From: Arctopsyche grandis
Taxonomy: Eukaryota > Arthropoda > Insecta > Trichoptera > Hydropsychidae
Length of the DNA: 64,000 nt
Assembly: GCF_051622035.1 (NCBI RefSeq)
Contig: NC_135359.1
Coordinates: forward strand, 17,235,501 to 17,299,500
Reading direction: 5' to 3'
Numbering within the stretch: the first letter of the stretch is position 1; every line of letters begins with the position of its first letter. Below the pieces are notes generated by a model, which was given only the letters and a program-made list of their open reading frames with translations, ran no database searches and had not been told where the DNA came from. Positions 11,758-22,870 of the stretch are shown piece after piece. Position numbers and translations under genes: made by a program.

Positions 11758-12217
11758 TGCTGAGGTGGTGTATGTCTTGTGGTGCTGGATGACCGTTCTA
11801 TGTGTAGTGGATCGCGCATGACTCCACATCCAGCTGTCAAGATCGTCGTCTCATTCGCTCCCCCATTTTTTAAAAGCACCTGTCGTCGACGTAGGTAGCC
11901 GTGTCTGCTCGTTTATTGTCACCCGCGGGCCGCGACGCGTGTTGATGGCGATGGGGGCGCGGCGGGTAGCTTCCCCGCCTGGCTCGGCGAGGCAGGGATG
12001 AGCGGCATGTTGAAATTGATCGAGGCTGCGTGACTCGATGTCGGGGGTCACCAGTATGGAGAGATGAACGAATGAGACGACTGGCATGTTAATGCACGTG
12101 TTTATTATATGACAGCTGAAGACAGAGTGAGTAGTAGCTCTCCGAACCCAGCCGGGTTGGTCCCCACTCGCAGGAAGGCAACCAAACTCGACCATGTCGT
12201 ATAAGCGAGCCGCCACA
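11159..12217 (-). mobile_element. Short non-autonomous LTR retrotransposon with both LTRs
   Basis: Two direct copies of a 160-bp LTR (11159-11318 and 12057-12217; TGTGGCGGCTCG at one end, CATTCGTTCATC near the other) bracket about 740 bp. On the minus strand a primer-binding-like TGGTGACCCCCGAC follows the 5' LTR, and a purine tract (GGGGGGGGAGTGA) precedes the 3' LTR. Both are arranged as expected for Ty3/gypsy-like elements. The interior is GC-rich, holds a run of ATG triplets at 11729-11757 and shows no gag, protease or polymerase, so this is a TRIM/LARD-like fossil. No matching target duplication was found. The family recurs as a solo LTR at 12427-13546 and as internal sequence at 14776-15700. 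Confidence 0.8.
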
Positions 12218-12426
12218 GAACATAAGCAAGTGGCAAAATTAGAAGTTCAAAATTTAATTAGTGAATATCAGTGGCGGCTCGTCCTAATGGGCTGCCAGGC
12301 TGCAGCCCCTCCTATAAAATTCTAAAATATATGTTTAATAATACATTTAATATTTTATTTATTAATGATATTTTTTTATTAGTTGGATGGACGAACTATT
12401 GGGGCCTTCGACAGAGTTAATATTAC

Positions 12427-13546
12427 TGTGGCGGCTCGCTTGACGACATGGTCGAGTTTGGTTGCCTTCCTACGAGTGGGGACCAACTCGGCTGAGTTCG
12501 GAGAACCGCTACTCACTCTGCCTTCAGCTGTCATAAATAAAACACGTGCATTAACCCTTTGACTGCTACAACAACGATAAATCGTTGTTTTGAAATCGGC
12601 GAAGATTGCTACGACGATCGTTGTTGACGTCATTAATTGTCGTATTTCGATACTTTCTTTGAGCCACCAGCGCATCAGTGGCACGAAACATTTTTTTTAT
12701 ATACGTATTTATATTTATTTTTCAATCAAGCTTTATAAATATTTATCAATTTTTTAAATAAAAGCTCTTCAATTTCGGGTTCATCATCAAAGTAAATTTC
12801 GGGTTCGTTGTCAATGTCATATAAGGAGTTATTACTTGGGAATTGATTATTATCGATAAATTCATTTTCAGAATCAGTAGAGCTGCTGATTTGTCGAGTT
12901 CCTCGGCGAGGAGCTATTATTTCGCTTTCATCACTTTCACTGTCCGATATCATTTTGCAGAGTTAAAATAAATGGCAAAAAACAATAGAAATCCGCTTTC
13001 AATTATATAGGTCACGAGACGTCACGAATTCATGCAATCAATCAAATGCAACTGAAATGCATACAAAATGTTTATGATACATGTTGAAAAATTATTTGAT
13101 TATTAGAAACTTCGCATCCTTGTGTGTCTCGCTCATACGTACACAATTAAAACCAAGAAAGAAAGAGAGAGAGACCGCTAACTGTTTCGAATATATCGCA
13201 TGTTGTAAGGATACATCGATATCTAAAAATAGATTATTGAAAAGAATAAAGCCTCGGAAAACAATCGTCAAAACTTATTTAGTGTATATATGTAGGTATC
13301 TCTTTCGCATGCACGCATGTAAAAGCAAGACAGAAAGAGAGAGCACGAGTCCACGACTGCTTCTTAAAAATGTATATAAAGTATTATAAAAATTACGAGT
13401 GTTCGGCGAAGTAAGTATGTAAAAAAAAATATTATATTAATTTTTTTCAAAATAATTACAAATGTTAGCATTTTTCGCTTGGACATTGAAAAACCTCGTA
13501 GCAGCCAAAGGGTTAACATGCCAGTCGTCTCATTCATCATCCCCCA
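12427..13546 (+). mobile_element. Solo LTR, split by a piggyBac element
   Basis: The left part (12427-12550) begins TGTGGCGGCTCGC and matches the LTRs at 11159-12217 in the opposite orientation. The right part (13517-13546) resumes with CATGCCAGTCGTCTCATTC. The two parts are separated only by the piggyBac at 12555-13512. TATTAC occurs on both sides (12421-12426 and 13547-13552), consistent with a target duplication. This is a fossil without internal genes. Confidence 0.8.
12555..13512 (-). mobile_element. Deleted piggyBac element with TTAA duplication
   Basis: A 958-bp element bounded by TTAA at 12551-12554 and 13513-13516. Its ends are CCCTTTGACTGCTAC and, inverted, CCCTTTGGCTGCTAC, matching at 14 of 15 positions. 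On the minus strand, 12726-12953 encodes the acidic N-terminus typical of piggyBac transposases (MISDSESDESEIIAPRRGT) and then stops. The catalytic DDD domain and C-terminal zinc finger are absent. It is therefore an internally deleted, non-autonomous copy. A subterminal palindrome (ACAACGATAAATCGTTGT) lies just inside the left end. Confidence 0.9.
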
Positions 13547-14049
13547 TATTACTTACAATATCACCCATATCCAAAAGGGTGATATTTTAAGTAATATTGA
13601 CCGTTTCGAAGACCCCACTAACTTGTATGGTGACAGATGAATTAAAATGTTGCTGTACTGGCTGTAAAGTTTTACAGCGCCGCTCTGAACGCCACGCAGC
13701 CCGAAGTTTCGGAACGAGAAAGAGAAAGAGCTATTTGCAACTGCAGATAGCTCTTTCTCTTTCACTCACTCTGCCGTTTTGGGCTGGATAGTCGTCAGCC
13801 TTCGCCTGTTAAACAACATTCATCTGTCAGTTTGTGTAAGATTTCGCGCGCTTGATCTTACATTTGATTAGTTGAATCGCACGATCACAGCTTTATTCGT
13901 TTTCGTTACTCTTAATTGGTTGTGTACGAGCCCTCATCAAATCTTCGGTGAGTCGTTTTCATTTTGATAACAGCAAACTTTTTTCAAATCTGTTTAACAT
14001 TTTCTCGCAATTCTTATTTAAATATATTAAGATTTTTTTTCTTTCAAAA

Positions 14050-14595
14050 ATGGAAGAAAAAAATAATTCAATAAAATATTTACAAAATTTGCACATTTCG
14101 CGACTAGAACTTACCGAAAAAGTCGCTATAAAAGCATTAGGCTGCCTCACGCCCAATTTAATTATTTCACAGCCTGCAACTAGTAGATCTTTTAGTGACT
14201 CGCGAAAATTTAATCCAGACATTTATAAAAAATACAATTGGTTAACGGGAAGTACAGAAAAAAACGCGTTATTTTGTTATCCGTGTCTTTTGTTTGGAGG
14301 CGAGTCGCCAGGCGAAGCATCTTGGGCGAAAACAGGAGTTATCGACTTAAAACATTTAAACGATAAAATTAAAAAACCCGAGGGAAGTGTTGAACACTTA
14401 AAAAATGTATGTAATCTCACGATTTTGGGATCGGCTAACATAAAAACCCATTTAAGCGAAGCTTGTCGGCGGGAAATAGTTCGGGAAAAAAATCGGGATG
14501 TTTTATTTAAAATTATTGATTGCGTTAAATTTTGCGGTAAATTTGAAATGCCAATGAGGGGACACGATGAAACAGATAATTCAAAAATTTCATGA
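14050..14595 (+). pseudogene. hAT transposase, N-terminal fragment
   Basis: The frame from the ATG at 14050 encodes a TTF/BED-like zinc-binding region (NWLTGSTEKNALFCYPCLLF) and the conserved hAT segment CVKFCGKFEMPMRGHDETDN, as in ZMYM1-like domesticated and transposon-borne hAT proteins. It stops at 14595, but recognisable hAT sequence (LLEYSQNFDDSLKKHF) continues in another frame to about 14690, so the gene is frameshifted and then truncated. The RNase-H-like catalytic core is missing. It belongs to the hAT element whose left end is at 12270. Confidence 0.8.
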
Positions 14596-14775
14596 GTTTT
14601 TCGGGGGCTTCTAGAATATTCACAAAATTTCGACGATTCTTTAAAAAAACATTTTCAAACTTCTTCGGTTTTTAAAGGATCTCTCCGATCTTAAGTCGAA
14701 AGATAAAAAAGGGTCTCTCCCCCCGTCGTACATTCCCACTTAATTTGCGCGAGCAAAATACAACAGGAACAAGAG

Positions 14776-15700
14776 GAACAGGCTTTTTGACGTGGGTAAT
14801 CCGCTGTGTTGGAGTACCACCCTGAATGGTCGGTACATTCGAGGGCGGTGACGTCGCGAGCAGGACGGTGGGTCGTCCGGTGGTCGTGGCGATGTGATGC
14901 TACGCCGGCGCCACTCGTCCGAGCCTCGTTCGGTTGTCGGTTGGTGGAGCGGCGGGGGCGGCAGGGGCATCGATATGGTTGATGATACTCCGAGCTGGAT
15001 CGTGAGACGTTGTGGATGGTGGAGGTGTTGTGGCAACTGCTGCCCGTCCCAGCGTGACGACGGACGGGGCCTTAAGAGGGCTGTACACCCGAAATTAATT
15101 TTGTTACCGTTCCTTTCTTCGATATATATATTGAGTGTACGTATATATCGAGTGAATGCGACAATATATATCAATATATATTGATTGAATGCGACAGGTG
15201 CGCTTCGACCAGATAAAACGTATTTTAAATTGACAAAATCGAGGTTTCGTATTCTCCTATTTTCTCCTCCAAAACTGGACCAATTTTTAAAAAAATTTCA
15301 TCATCGGTATGAGAGTGATACTTTCTGTGCATCTATTGGCGTATATTTTTTTAAATCGACCGTTAAATAAGCACGCTGGACTCGTTTCGTGGGTGTAAAA
15401 AAGAGGCGATTTTATAGATGTTTGGTGGCTCCTAGCTCTTATAGAAAATAATTAATCAAAAAAATAAAACGATAGATGCACCCCAATGGTGGATATCCAT
15501 AGCATATTAAAAATAATTTCTCTAGTGCCATAATTGAAGAAGGGAGAAGTATAGTACGTTTGTATGGACAAGGCGCTGCTGCCCAGCCCTCTTAATGATG
15601 ATGATGGTGCTGAGGTGATGTGTGTCGTGTGATGAATGTTGTGGTGCTGGATGGCCGTTCTATGTGTACTGGATTGTGCATGGAGACCGACTCGAATCAT
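14776..15700. mobile_element. Internal-only remnant of the short LTR family, split by a TTAA element
   Basis: 14776-15071 matches 11440-11728 (including CCCTGAATGGTCGGTA and GGGGGCGGCAGGGGCATCGA), and 15596-15690 matches 11725-11820 (TGATGATGATG, then GGTGCTGGATG). The halves are separated by the element at 15076-15591. No LTRs flank this copy. It is a fossil of the family at 11159-12217. Confidence 0.75.
15076..15591. mobile_element. TTAA-flanked non-autonomous DNA transposon (GAGGGCTG ends)
   Basis: A 516-bp element with TTAA on both sides (15072-15075 and 15592-15595) and 8-bp inverted ends (GAGGGCTG / CAGCCCTC). It sits exactly where the copy of the LTR internal region is interrupted. 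The TTAA target fits piggyBac or Kolobok; the terminus does not start CCC, which favours a Kolobok-type or other TTAA family. No transposase is visible. Confidence 0.75.
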
Positions 15701-15800
15701 ATGATTCGGGTGCCAATTAAGAAGGGTTCGGTGAATGCGCATATGAAACTGGTGGGGGTCAGTACCTCCAACAACGTTAAGAACCACTGCTCTACTAGGT
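15690..15800. mobile_element. hAT right-end fragment
   Basis: GTTAAGAACCACTG at about 15776-15789 is a typical hAT right terminus (inverse CAGTGGTTCTTAAC). It is preceded by sequence characteristic of such ends (GGTGGGGGTCAGTACCTCC). The left end is not visible. Confidence 0.45.
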
Positions 15801-15981
15801 ATTGGAGAATTAAAAAAAATGGATATTCATGGATCGACCCGAGTCGGAAACGCTGCGACAATGACAGTAGGCATAGAAATTGCAGAGCTTGCTTACGAGG
15901 CGACGGGTGAGTAATATCAGTGATCGCGAAGCGGGTGTTGTGTTGGTGTTCTGCGTTCAATGCGACAATTCCGAGTACGAG

Positions 15982-16060
15982 TGCGATTGCGATTGCGATT
16001 GCGATTGCTCTGCTGCTGTCTGCTGAAGTGCTAAAGTGCTGAAGTGCTGAAGTGGTGCTC
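15982..16060. repeat. (GCGATT)n and (AAGTGCTG)n short tandem repeats
   Basis: About 4.5 copies of GCGATT at 15982-16008 are followed by three to four copies of an 8-9 bp AAGTGCTG unit at 16021-16056. They lie 50-130 bp upstream of the endophilin-B start codon, probably in its promoter or 5' UTR. Confidence 0.85.
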
Positions 16061-16109
16061 TGTCTATTTAGCACAGCTTAGATTCTTCAGGCTTCGGCAC
16101 CCTTCCACC

Positions 16110-19100
16110 ATGGATTTCAACGTGAAGAAGCTGGTGAAGGAGGCCGGCACTGCCCTTTCGCGAGTCGTCCAGGTCCATAATCGATTTCCACCTCGACTAT
16201 CGGTTCAGTGTCAAAGGGCACACCCCATTACACATCGCTCCGTAAACCGGGGTCTGCACCCATCGCTCACACATTACCCCCACTCCTCTCCCTTACACTA
16301 GCCCTCTGACAGATTTCGCAATTTTTCAATGTTGCTCATATTTTCATCCGTTTCTATTTCCCGAAAGCTATAGCAAATGTTATGATTTTCGTCATCGCTT
16401 TTTGAACGTTTGCACTATGTACCTTATGCTTTAATTTACCCTTATCAGTTCTGTATAAATGCAATTGAATTATTATTTGCTTTGTACCTGCGAGGTGATA
16501 AGTATTTTTTTTATCGATGATAAATTTATGTATGTATATTGATATGTATATTTGCACCTTTTGACTAGTTTGATTTAATAATGTTTAGTGAATGAATGTT
16601 TGATATATGCACAAAGCAAAACTCTTCTATAAGAAATAATTCTTATTTTTCCCACCGAATATGTATTGTAGAACTTCTATTGTTGTAGCTCGAGGATGAA
16701 AAAGACAAAGCATCACTTTTCCACAACGATTTAACTATCCATATGTTCGATTTGGTGACTTAAATTAATTCGTAGTATCTGTTATAATCATTTGTTTTAT
16801 GTTCAGTGAAATCTCGCAGTATGGGTAAAATTTTGGCTTGAATTCGAGTAATTGAATGAATTTTCTCACTGCCGGATTGTAAGTCAACGTCTGACAAGTG
16901 TTTTGGATTACTAGCACGTCTCTAGAACGAATTATGCTCATAAATTGAGGTTCCACTGGAATTCCAATAATTGAAGTTCTATCATATTCAGGATCCAATG
17001 AAAGGCTAAAGTCGCTTCACAGCATTTATTGACTGATTCAGAAGGTCCACGCGCAGGTAGCGCTCCTTCCAGAATGGTCTGATATGGCCTAAGTACCTCC
17101 TTATAAAGGGCAAGTCGCTCACTACAGTTTCCCCGCTCCGTTTGTTTCTCCATTGTCTAGGCATGTACAGTTTTAAGTGAGTCTCACGCTCTCAGAGTTC
17201 TAGGAAATCTACTGACCACTTCAGAGTCCCGCTAGGCCAATTCGGGGGTCTCCATTTTTAGCTCCCGAATGCACTTTAGGCGGTGGCTAATCCCCATAAT
17301 GTCACTACGTTATCATATTATACTTTGATATTTAAACTACATGTATAAATAGATATATTCTTTATTTTTTTATTTCTATTTCAGTTGACGGAAGAAAAAT
17401 TAGGTACGTCTGAAAAAACAGAGCTCGACGCTCAGTTTGAAAGCTTAGCGGAAAGATCAGACCTGACGAAGCAATGGACGGAGAGGCTAGTCAAAAACAC
17501 AGAGTCGGTACTCACGCCTAATCCTGGCAACCGTGTGGAAGATTTCATCTTTGAAAAAATCGAAAAAAAGAAACCGAACCGACTCAGTAATCTCGAATAT
17601 TTAGGATTGGATATGATAGAGGTGATTATTTCATTTTTTTAGAATTTTTTTCTAGAGCAATGAACGTATTCATGTCTGTTATCGTGTTGCAGGCAGGAAA
17701 CGAGTTCGGACAAAGTACGCCGTACGGAAGTGCCCTGATAAAAGTCGGAGGTACCCAACAGAAACTTGGACAGTTTGAGCGCGACATGATTGGCTCGGCA
17801 GGACTCTGTTATATACAACCACTTCGCAAATTCTTGGACGGGGAAATGAAAACAGTGCTGAAAGAGAGAGGCATCCTTGAGAGTAAACGGTACAACAGAC
17901 AAACGAACTGTGATTAATTGACTATTTTGCTTATTCATTACGTAACAAGTATTTCAACATTTCAGATTAGATCTCGATGCATGCAAGAATAGAGTGCGAA
18001 AGGCTCGTAGCATGATAGGACAACAATCCGTAAGTATTATTGCTATTTAATTTTAGTATGAATGTAGTTTTTGAAATAAAATTTAAATATTGATGCTTAT
18101 ACAATGCGGCCCAGAAGGAAGGGATCACACCAGAGTTGATGTTGGAGCAGGTAAAAATTCTCGTAGTATAATTGTTTTGTTGGTTTTTTTTTTATATATA
18201 TATATTTTATGTTATCAGATTTGTATGTTTCATTTTGCATATGATTTTTATTTAAAATTTTCCATTTTCTTTTTTTTAGGCTGAACGAGATCTTCGAATA
18301 GCTCAGTCAGAATTCGACCGTCAGGCTGAAATAACAAAATTATTGTTGGAAGGAGTCGCCAGCTCCGGAGCCGCACATCTCAGACATCTTCAAGAGCTGG
18401 TGGCCACGCAAGTGCGACACTATGCGCAGTGCCATCGCGTGATGCAGGATTTGCAAAAGGAGCTCGTGGCGTAAGTGAGCACTGTTGAAAATAGTATATT
18501 ATTCTTGCATACAACCTGTTATACTGAACGTTTTACAGTGAGGTTGACGCACCTCGACTCCGACTGAACAGTGAAGATTTTGATTTAGAGGGGTCCTCCC
18601 AAACTGTATTTAGTATTGATTAAATAGTGCCTTTTGAGTTGTGACACGGAGTCATTGCGTCACTTTTCAATAAAAATACATTTAGAATTGTCACCCCCTG
18701 CTCTCTCTCTCTCTCTCTCTCTATTCGATCCAATTTAAATATAATATTTTTAATACTATTCTTAGGATATTATGATTATTCTGAATTAAACGCAAATTTA
18801 TTCCTTAAAATCCTTCGATTTATCTAATATGCATCTTTATATTTATAAAAATCTTTTTAACCTTTATTCATATGTATTTACAATTTACTCTACACATTTA
18901 TTCACCTTTTTGAATGGTCTTTCATACGAAGCTTTTGGCAATTGTCTTTTTTTCCGATATTATTTCTCTCTTCGATTTAATCCAAACAACATAAAGATTA
19001 TGCTTTTACACATTAATGCAATTATTAATCGCTGAAATTTGTTGGGGTGGTGGATCAGGTTGGGAGGCCCCTCACCGTATACGCCTGTCAATACTAACGA

Positions 19101-19396
19101 GGCCATGGACAGTCCACCTAGTTCACCGCAATCCCAGAAGGCTCGCATACTCTTCGATTACGATGCGAAGGATTCTACGGAGCTCAGTCTTATCGCCGAT
19201 GAGGTATGTACATCATCACTCGTTTAATATATCGATTTGAATTATTTAAATGTCTTTTTGTATATATATACATATATATTTTTAGATTGTATCCGTGTGG
19301 GAGTGTATGATACCGGATGTAGATTATATGATAGGAGAAAGAGGTTTACAAAGAGGCAGAGTTCCAAAGGCATATCTTGAGATACTTCAATCATAA
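16110..19396 (+). CDS. EndoB: Endophilin-B (BAR-SH3 protein)
   Basis: Coding exons are 16110-16172, 17385-17621, 17693-17889, 17966-18029, 18115-18150, 18280-18470, 19059-19203 and 19286-19396, with all junctions in phase, giving 347 residues. The start MDFNVKKLVKEAGTALSRVV is the N-terminal amphipathic helix of endophilin-B1. The BAR domain follows (TEEKLGTSEKTELDAQFESL, then YGSALIKVGGTQQKLG, SEFDRQAEITKLLLEG), then a short linker and a C-terminal SH3 domain (KARILFDYDAKDSTELSLIA to GRVPKAYLEILQS). The vertebrate protein (about 365 residues) bends membranes at Golgi, mitochondria and autophagosomes. The 12-residue exon at 18115-18150 (KEGITPELMLEQ) is small and may be alternatively used. 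An alternative last exon lies at 18539. The polyadenylation signal AATAAA is at 19917-19922. Confidence 0.93.
16988..17310 (-). mobile_element. Diverged LTR fragment in endophilin-B intron 1
   Basis: It shares blocks with the solo LTRs at 36416-36799 and 54559-55001, including CACAGCATTTATTG, TCCAGAATG and a TATAAAGG-like word. It is older and more diverged than either, without clear ends. Confidence 0.55.
18539..18674 (+). CDS. EndoB: Alternative terminal exon of endophilin-B (SH3-less isoform)
   Basis: After a TTTTACAG acceptor, the frame from exon 18280-18470 continues for 28 residues (ending SSQTVFSID) to a stop at 18621-18623. AATAAA follows at 18669-18674. No donor in the right phase occurs before the stop, while the donor at 18470 also joins in phase directly to 19059. 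The exon therefore looks like a terminal alternative giving a 290-residue BAR-only protein. This is inferred from splice phase and a polyadenylation signal; no transcript was examined. Confidence 0.55.
18697..18722. repeat. (CT)n microsatellite
   Basis: A short pure CT dinucleotide run in the intron after the alternative endophilin-B terminal exon. Confidence 0.9.
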
Positions 19397-21120
19397 GCGC
19401 CCTAGTTTGTGATGGATATATATTGTATATATTTGTTGCGATAGTTTTATTCGTTTTGAATTCTCGCAGAGAATGTAATACTCATTTTAACTCGTATATA
19501 ATAATGTTCGTCCATTGTTTTGGATTGCTGATTGAACAAAACTTAAAACTCTCAAATGTTTGATGTATGATTTGTGAGGTCTTGCTGTCGTCTGCAATTA
19601 ACGGAATACCATTTGGAAAATTAAGTGAATGTGTGTGTATTTTTTACACAAAACCAAATACATAGGTTTCGCAATATATATATAGCAAATTGTACGACTG
19701 AAAATACGTGTATGTATTTATTTTTGTGTATGATTTAGTTTTGCCTGTTTGGTATAATTTAGTTTAATGTTAAATCTTTAAATGAACTTTATTTTTAAAA
19801 AATATCTTTTAATTTTTGTTTTATTATTATAATTTTCTAATGAACTGTATGATAAATATATCTTTACACTATTATATACATATATTGCTAATGTTGGCAA
19901 ATATTAATTCCAAATGAATAAAATCATAGACTCGTTTGTTATGAAGCCACTTAGTGGAAGAATTGCATTTATATTTAGCGACACGCGTAAATGTAATCAG
20001 TCGTAAATTAAATACGATATATCCGTAGAATAGTTATGCGCTCTTCTATTTGCATTTACCATATAAAGAAATATATAAATTAGTTCCTTTTCGTACAGAA
20101 ATCTAACGAAAGATTTGTTGAATTACTTTATAATTTTATTAATGTTATGCGGATCAACCCTCTGATCGTTCTCTTATGATTTTTCGTCAAAGAATTAATT
20201 AATTAATTTACATTCCCAGTCTGTGCAGCCGTTTCGAGATTATGCATGCTTTATATGTATCATTGCACTATTGATAAACTTGTTCTTCCTAACCTATCCT
20301 ATTCATGTTATTAAAACTATTTTAATGAAATTGTATCGTAATTGTAAATTGTTTTTTTTTTTAATGCATATGTCCATTATCGATGCATCAGACAGCCGTC
20401 AATTATGCATATGGCAAAAAAACAATTACTAAATAAAATAGGCATATAATTAAGCTGTTAGTTAACGCTAGTGGTTTTTGAGAGAAGTTGACATAGTTTG
20501 TAGGTGTTGCACCAGAATGCCAGCCTGTTGAAATAGTCGTCGAATGTGTAACTGACTTTGAACGAAACATGTGATTATTAATTACCATTAATTGAATGAT
20601 GTGATTTATCCATATATATATGAGAAAAACTGACAATAAACTGTTAGAATCATATTTGATTATTATTTACTATACTCCTTTTGTATTTATTATTGATCCT
20701 TTCACATTTTAGACTGCAATAATAAGTGCAACTCCTTTAGAAATGAACTCTGGACTGATTCTACGATCAATGTTTATAAACTACTAGTGGTTCCATCTGG
20801 CTTTGCTCACTGTTTGAAAAATAAACCGCTTAAACATGGCTAATCTAATAGCAAACATTCATTTGCTTTATTATTAAATTTAATTGCATTGAAAAAATAT
20901 ATATAAAGTATTTAACAACAGCCAATCAGAAATGAATTACACTCACGACAGGTCTTTGTTTTATATACATACAACATGTATGTAATATCTGTAATATACG
21001 AGACGTATTGTGATTATTTATAGATTCATAAGCTATTAACATACCTTTAAAATATTTAAAAACTAATTCTTACTATATTTTTTTTCATAGTTAATGTTTA
21101 CTTCGTAAAATAAGTAAATT
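19397..21120. other. Endophilin-B 3' UTR and AT-rich spacer
   Basis: The 3' UTR probably runs to the AATAAA at 19917-19922. Beyond that the DNA is AT-rich and holds nothing I can identify up to the LINE at about 21130. Confidence 0.5.
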
Positions 21121-21129
21121 CGGTATGCG

Positions 21130-21905
21130 AATACTACTGGCTACTAACTTAGATGACTTGCAAGCAACACTATACGCAATTGTTGAAGAGCGGGGCTAAC
21201 ATTGAATATCAATAAAACAAAGTGGATGATATTTAGTAAGTCAACTCATAATACCAATAACTCTCTAAAAATTGACAACAATGTGGTGGAAAGAGTCAAT
21301 CATTTCAGATATCTTGGGTGCTATCTGAGCGAAACGTGTTAAAGTAAGCAGGAAATTCGCGTTAGAGTGGAGAAAACAAGAGCTGCATTCTTAAAAATGA
21401 AAAATTTCCTAACCACACGTGATCTTAGCATAGCACTCCGACTTAGACTTCTACAATGATGCGTTTTCAGCATCTTTCTGTATGGGCAGAAGCATGGGCC
21501 TTGACAGATGCCATGTGTAAAAAGCTACAGGCCTTATGAGATGTGGACATACATAAGGATGTTGAGAATCTCATGGATAGTGGGTCGAATCAATGCCGAG
21601 GTGCTGGCCCTGTTGGGAAAACTTGTCGAAGTATTCAACAATGTGAAAAGGTGCAAATTGGAGTATCTTGAACATGTGATGCGGAACCAGAAATATGATA
21701 TCCTGCGCTTAGTAATCATGAGAAAAATCGTAGGACAACACAGTTGGGGCAGGCGGAAAGCATTTTGGTTAAAGAATCTTTGGCAGTGGTACGGCCGTAG
21801 CACCCGAGCACTATTCTGAGCAGCCGTAGACAGAGTATGGATGGAAAGTCTAGTTGCCAACATTCTCGAAGGACAGGGCACATGAAGATGATGTATAACA
21901 TATTG
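21130..21905 (+). mobile_element. LINE 3' fragment, RTE-like (decayed reverse transcriptase)
   Basis: Conceptual reading recovers reverse-transcriptase words of the late RT domain (LKIDNNVVERVNHFRYLGCY) and the characteristic C-terminal block (LEYLEHVMRNQKYDILRLVI; GRRKAFWLKNLWQWYGRSTR). The C-terminal block is open at 21508-21819. The reading frame is broken by several stops and shifts. The 5' endonuclease half is absent, as is usual for a 5'-truncated LINE. RTE/BovB-like is the closest clade I recognise from the C-terminus; assignment to clade is tentative. Confidence 0.75.
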
Positions 21906-22439
21906 TATTGGTACAAACTCGACGACGAGATACACTAAAAAAGTTGAGAGATTTCAAGTCGGTGTAATGGAGTAAATTCAAGATTTAGTAGTAAAAGCTT
22001 CAATGTAACAGGCTACTTCAATGTAATAGCTTTTAGTAACCTGATTGCTAGCTTTTGATCATTTCAGCTCAAATTAACAAAAATGTACTAAATCAAAATT
22101 AATTTTTAAACATCACAATATACACATGTATTGCAGAGATTTGTATTATGTATTGAGTATATATAATTTGTATTATGTACATATATACTACATATGTATT
22201 GAGAACATTTATTAGTCAAGTCAATTATTAAGAGTTGCAACCCCTACGTTTTTGGCCGTCTCCAGATTTCAGCGAGTCGAATGCGGACTACGGGTTTGTG
22301 TTATTTCTCCAGGTGTGTAGTAAATACCCCATAAAAAATAAATAAAATTGTATATTAGAAATTCATAACTTGTATGCAGACCGTATAAAGGACTAAAGAG
22401 ATCTGTGACGCATATTTCGTGTACAAAATGTCTGGCGAT

Positions 22440-22870
22440 ATCAAAAGCGAAGAATGGATACTATTTATTGATTTCTTTTTAAAACAGCCCATTCAAACAT
22501 TTTTTAGATGCTGCAATATACGTAAATATAGAATTTGATGCTGATAAATTGTGTATCTACCTTATTAAAAACATTATTCCTAATATCAAATCATTCGATT
22601 TGCCTGCCAATAAGAACATTTTCACTGAATTACGAAAACTTGTGTGTGGCATTCTATTGATACCCATGAGTAATGCATATGTGGAAAAGATTGTTTCCAT
22701 CACAGGAAACACATGGTCAAACCACAATTGGATGCGGATTGAGTTGGTGAAATCAGAGGTATGCACCAAACTCAATTTCGGTAAGTTGTCGAGAATTTCA
22801 TGCATTTCTAAAAAAATTAGAAAATGCCGATTTAGTAAAGGCTGTGAAGTCAAACAAGAAATATAGTATA
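22440..22870 (+). pseudogene. hAT transposase C-terminal remnant
   Basis: The frame at 22549-22866 encodes the hAT C-terminal dimerisation region: ILLIPMSNAYVEKIVSITGN followed by TWSNHNWMRIELVKSEV. The usual family pattern here is SNAxVERxFS; the Arg is replaced by Lys and Phe by Val. The catalytic middle is missing. A GGTGGCAACCCTACGA motif at about 23006-23022 may be the decayed right end of the element. Confidence 0.7.

Larger units (their letters stand above)
12270..14700 (+). mobile_element. hAT element with ZMYM1/TTF-type transposase, interrupted by a solo LTR
   Basis: The left end CAGTGGCGGCTCGTCC at 12270 is a hAT terminus. The element continues to 12426, is interrupted by an LTR fossil at 12427-13546, resumes with a promoter-like region, and then carries the transposase fragment at 14050-14595. 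The right end was not found; sequence of the LTR family begins again near 14776. A near-perfect inverted repeat with 17-bp arms (GAAAGAGAAAGAGCTAT) lies at about 13719-13764. Confidence 0.7.

Noticed and set aside
11368-11879. Overlapping GC-rich frames, including a Ser/His-rich one
   Set aside because: They lie in the non-coding interior of the LTR fossil and run through triplet repeats in several frames at once.
13081-13389. 102-residue frame inside the first piggyBac
   Set aside because: It has no similarity to piggyBac proteins and is rich in simple GAAAGAGAGA-like sequence.
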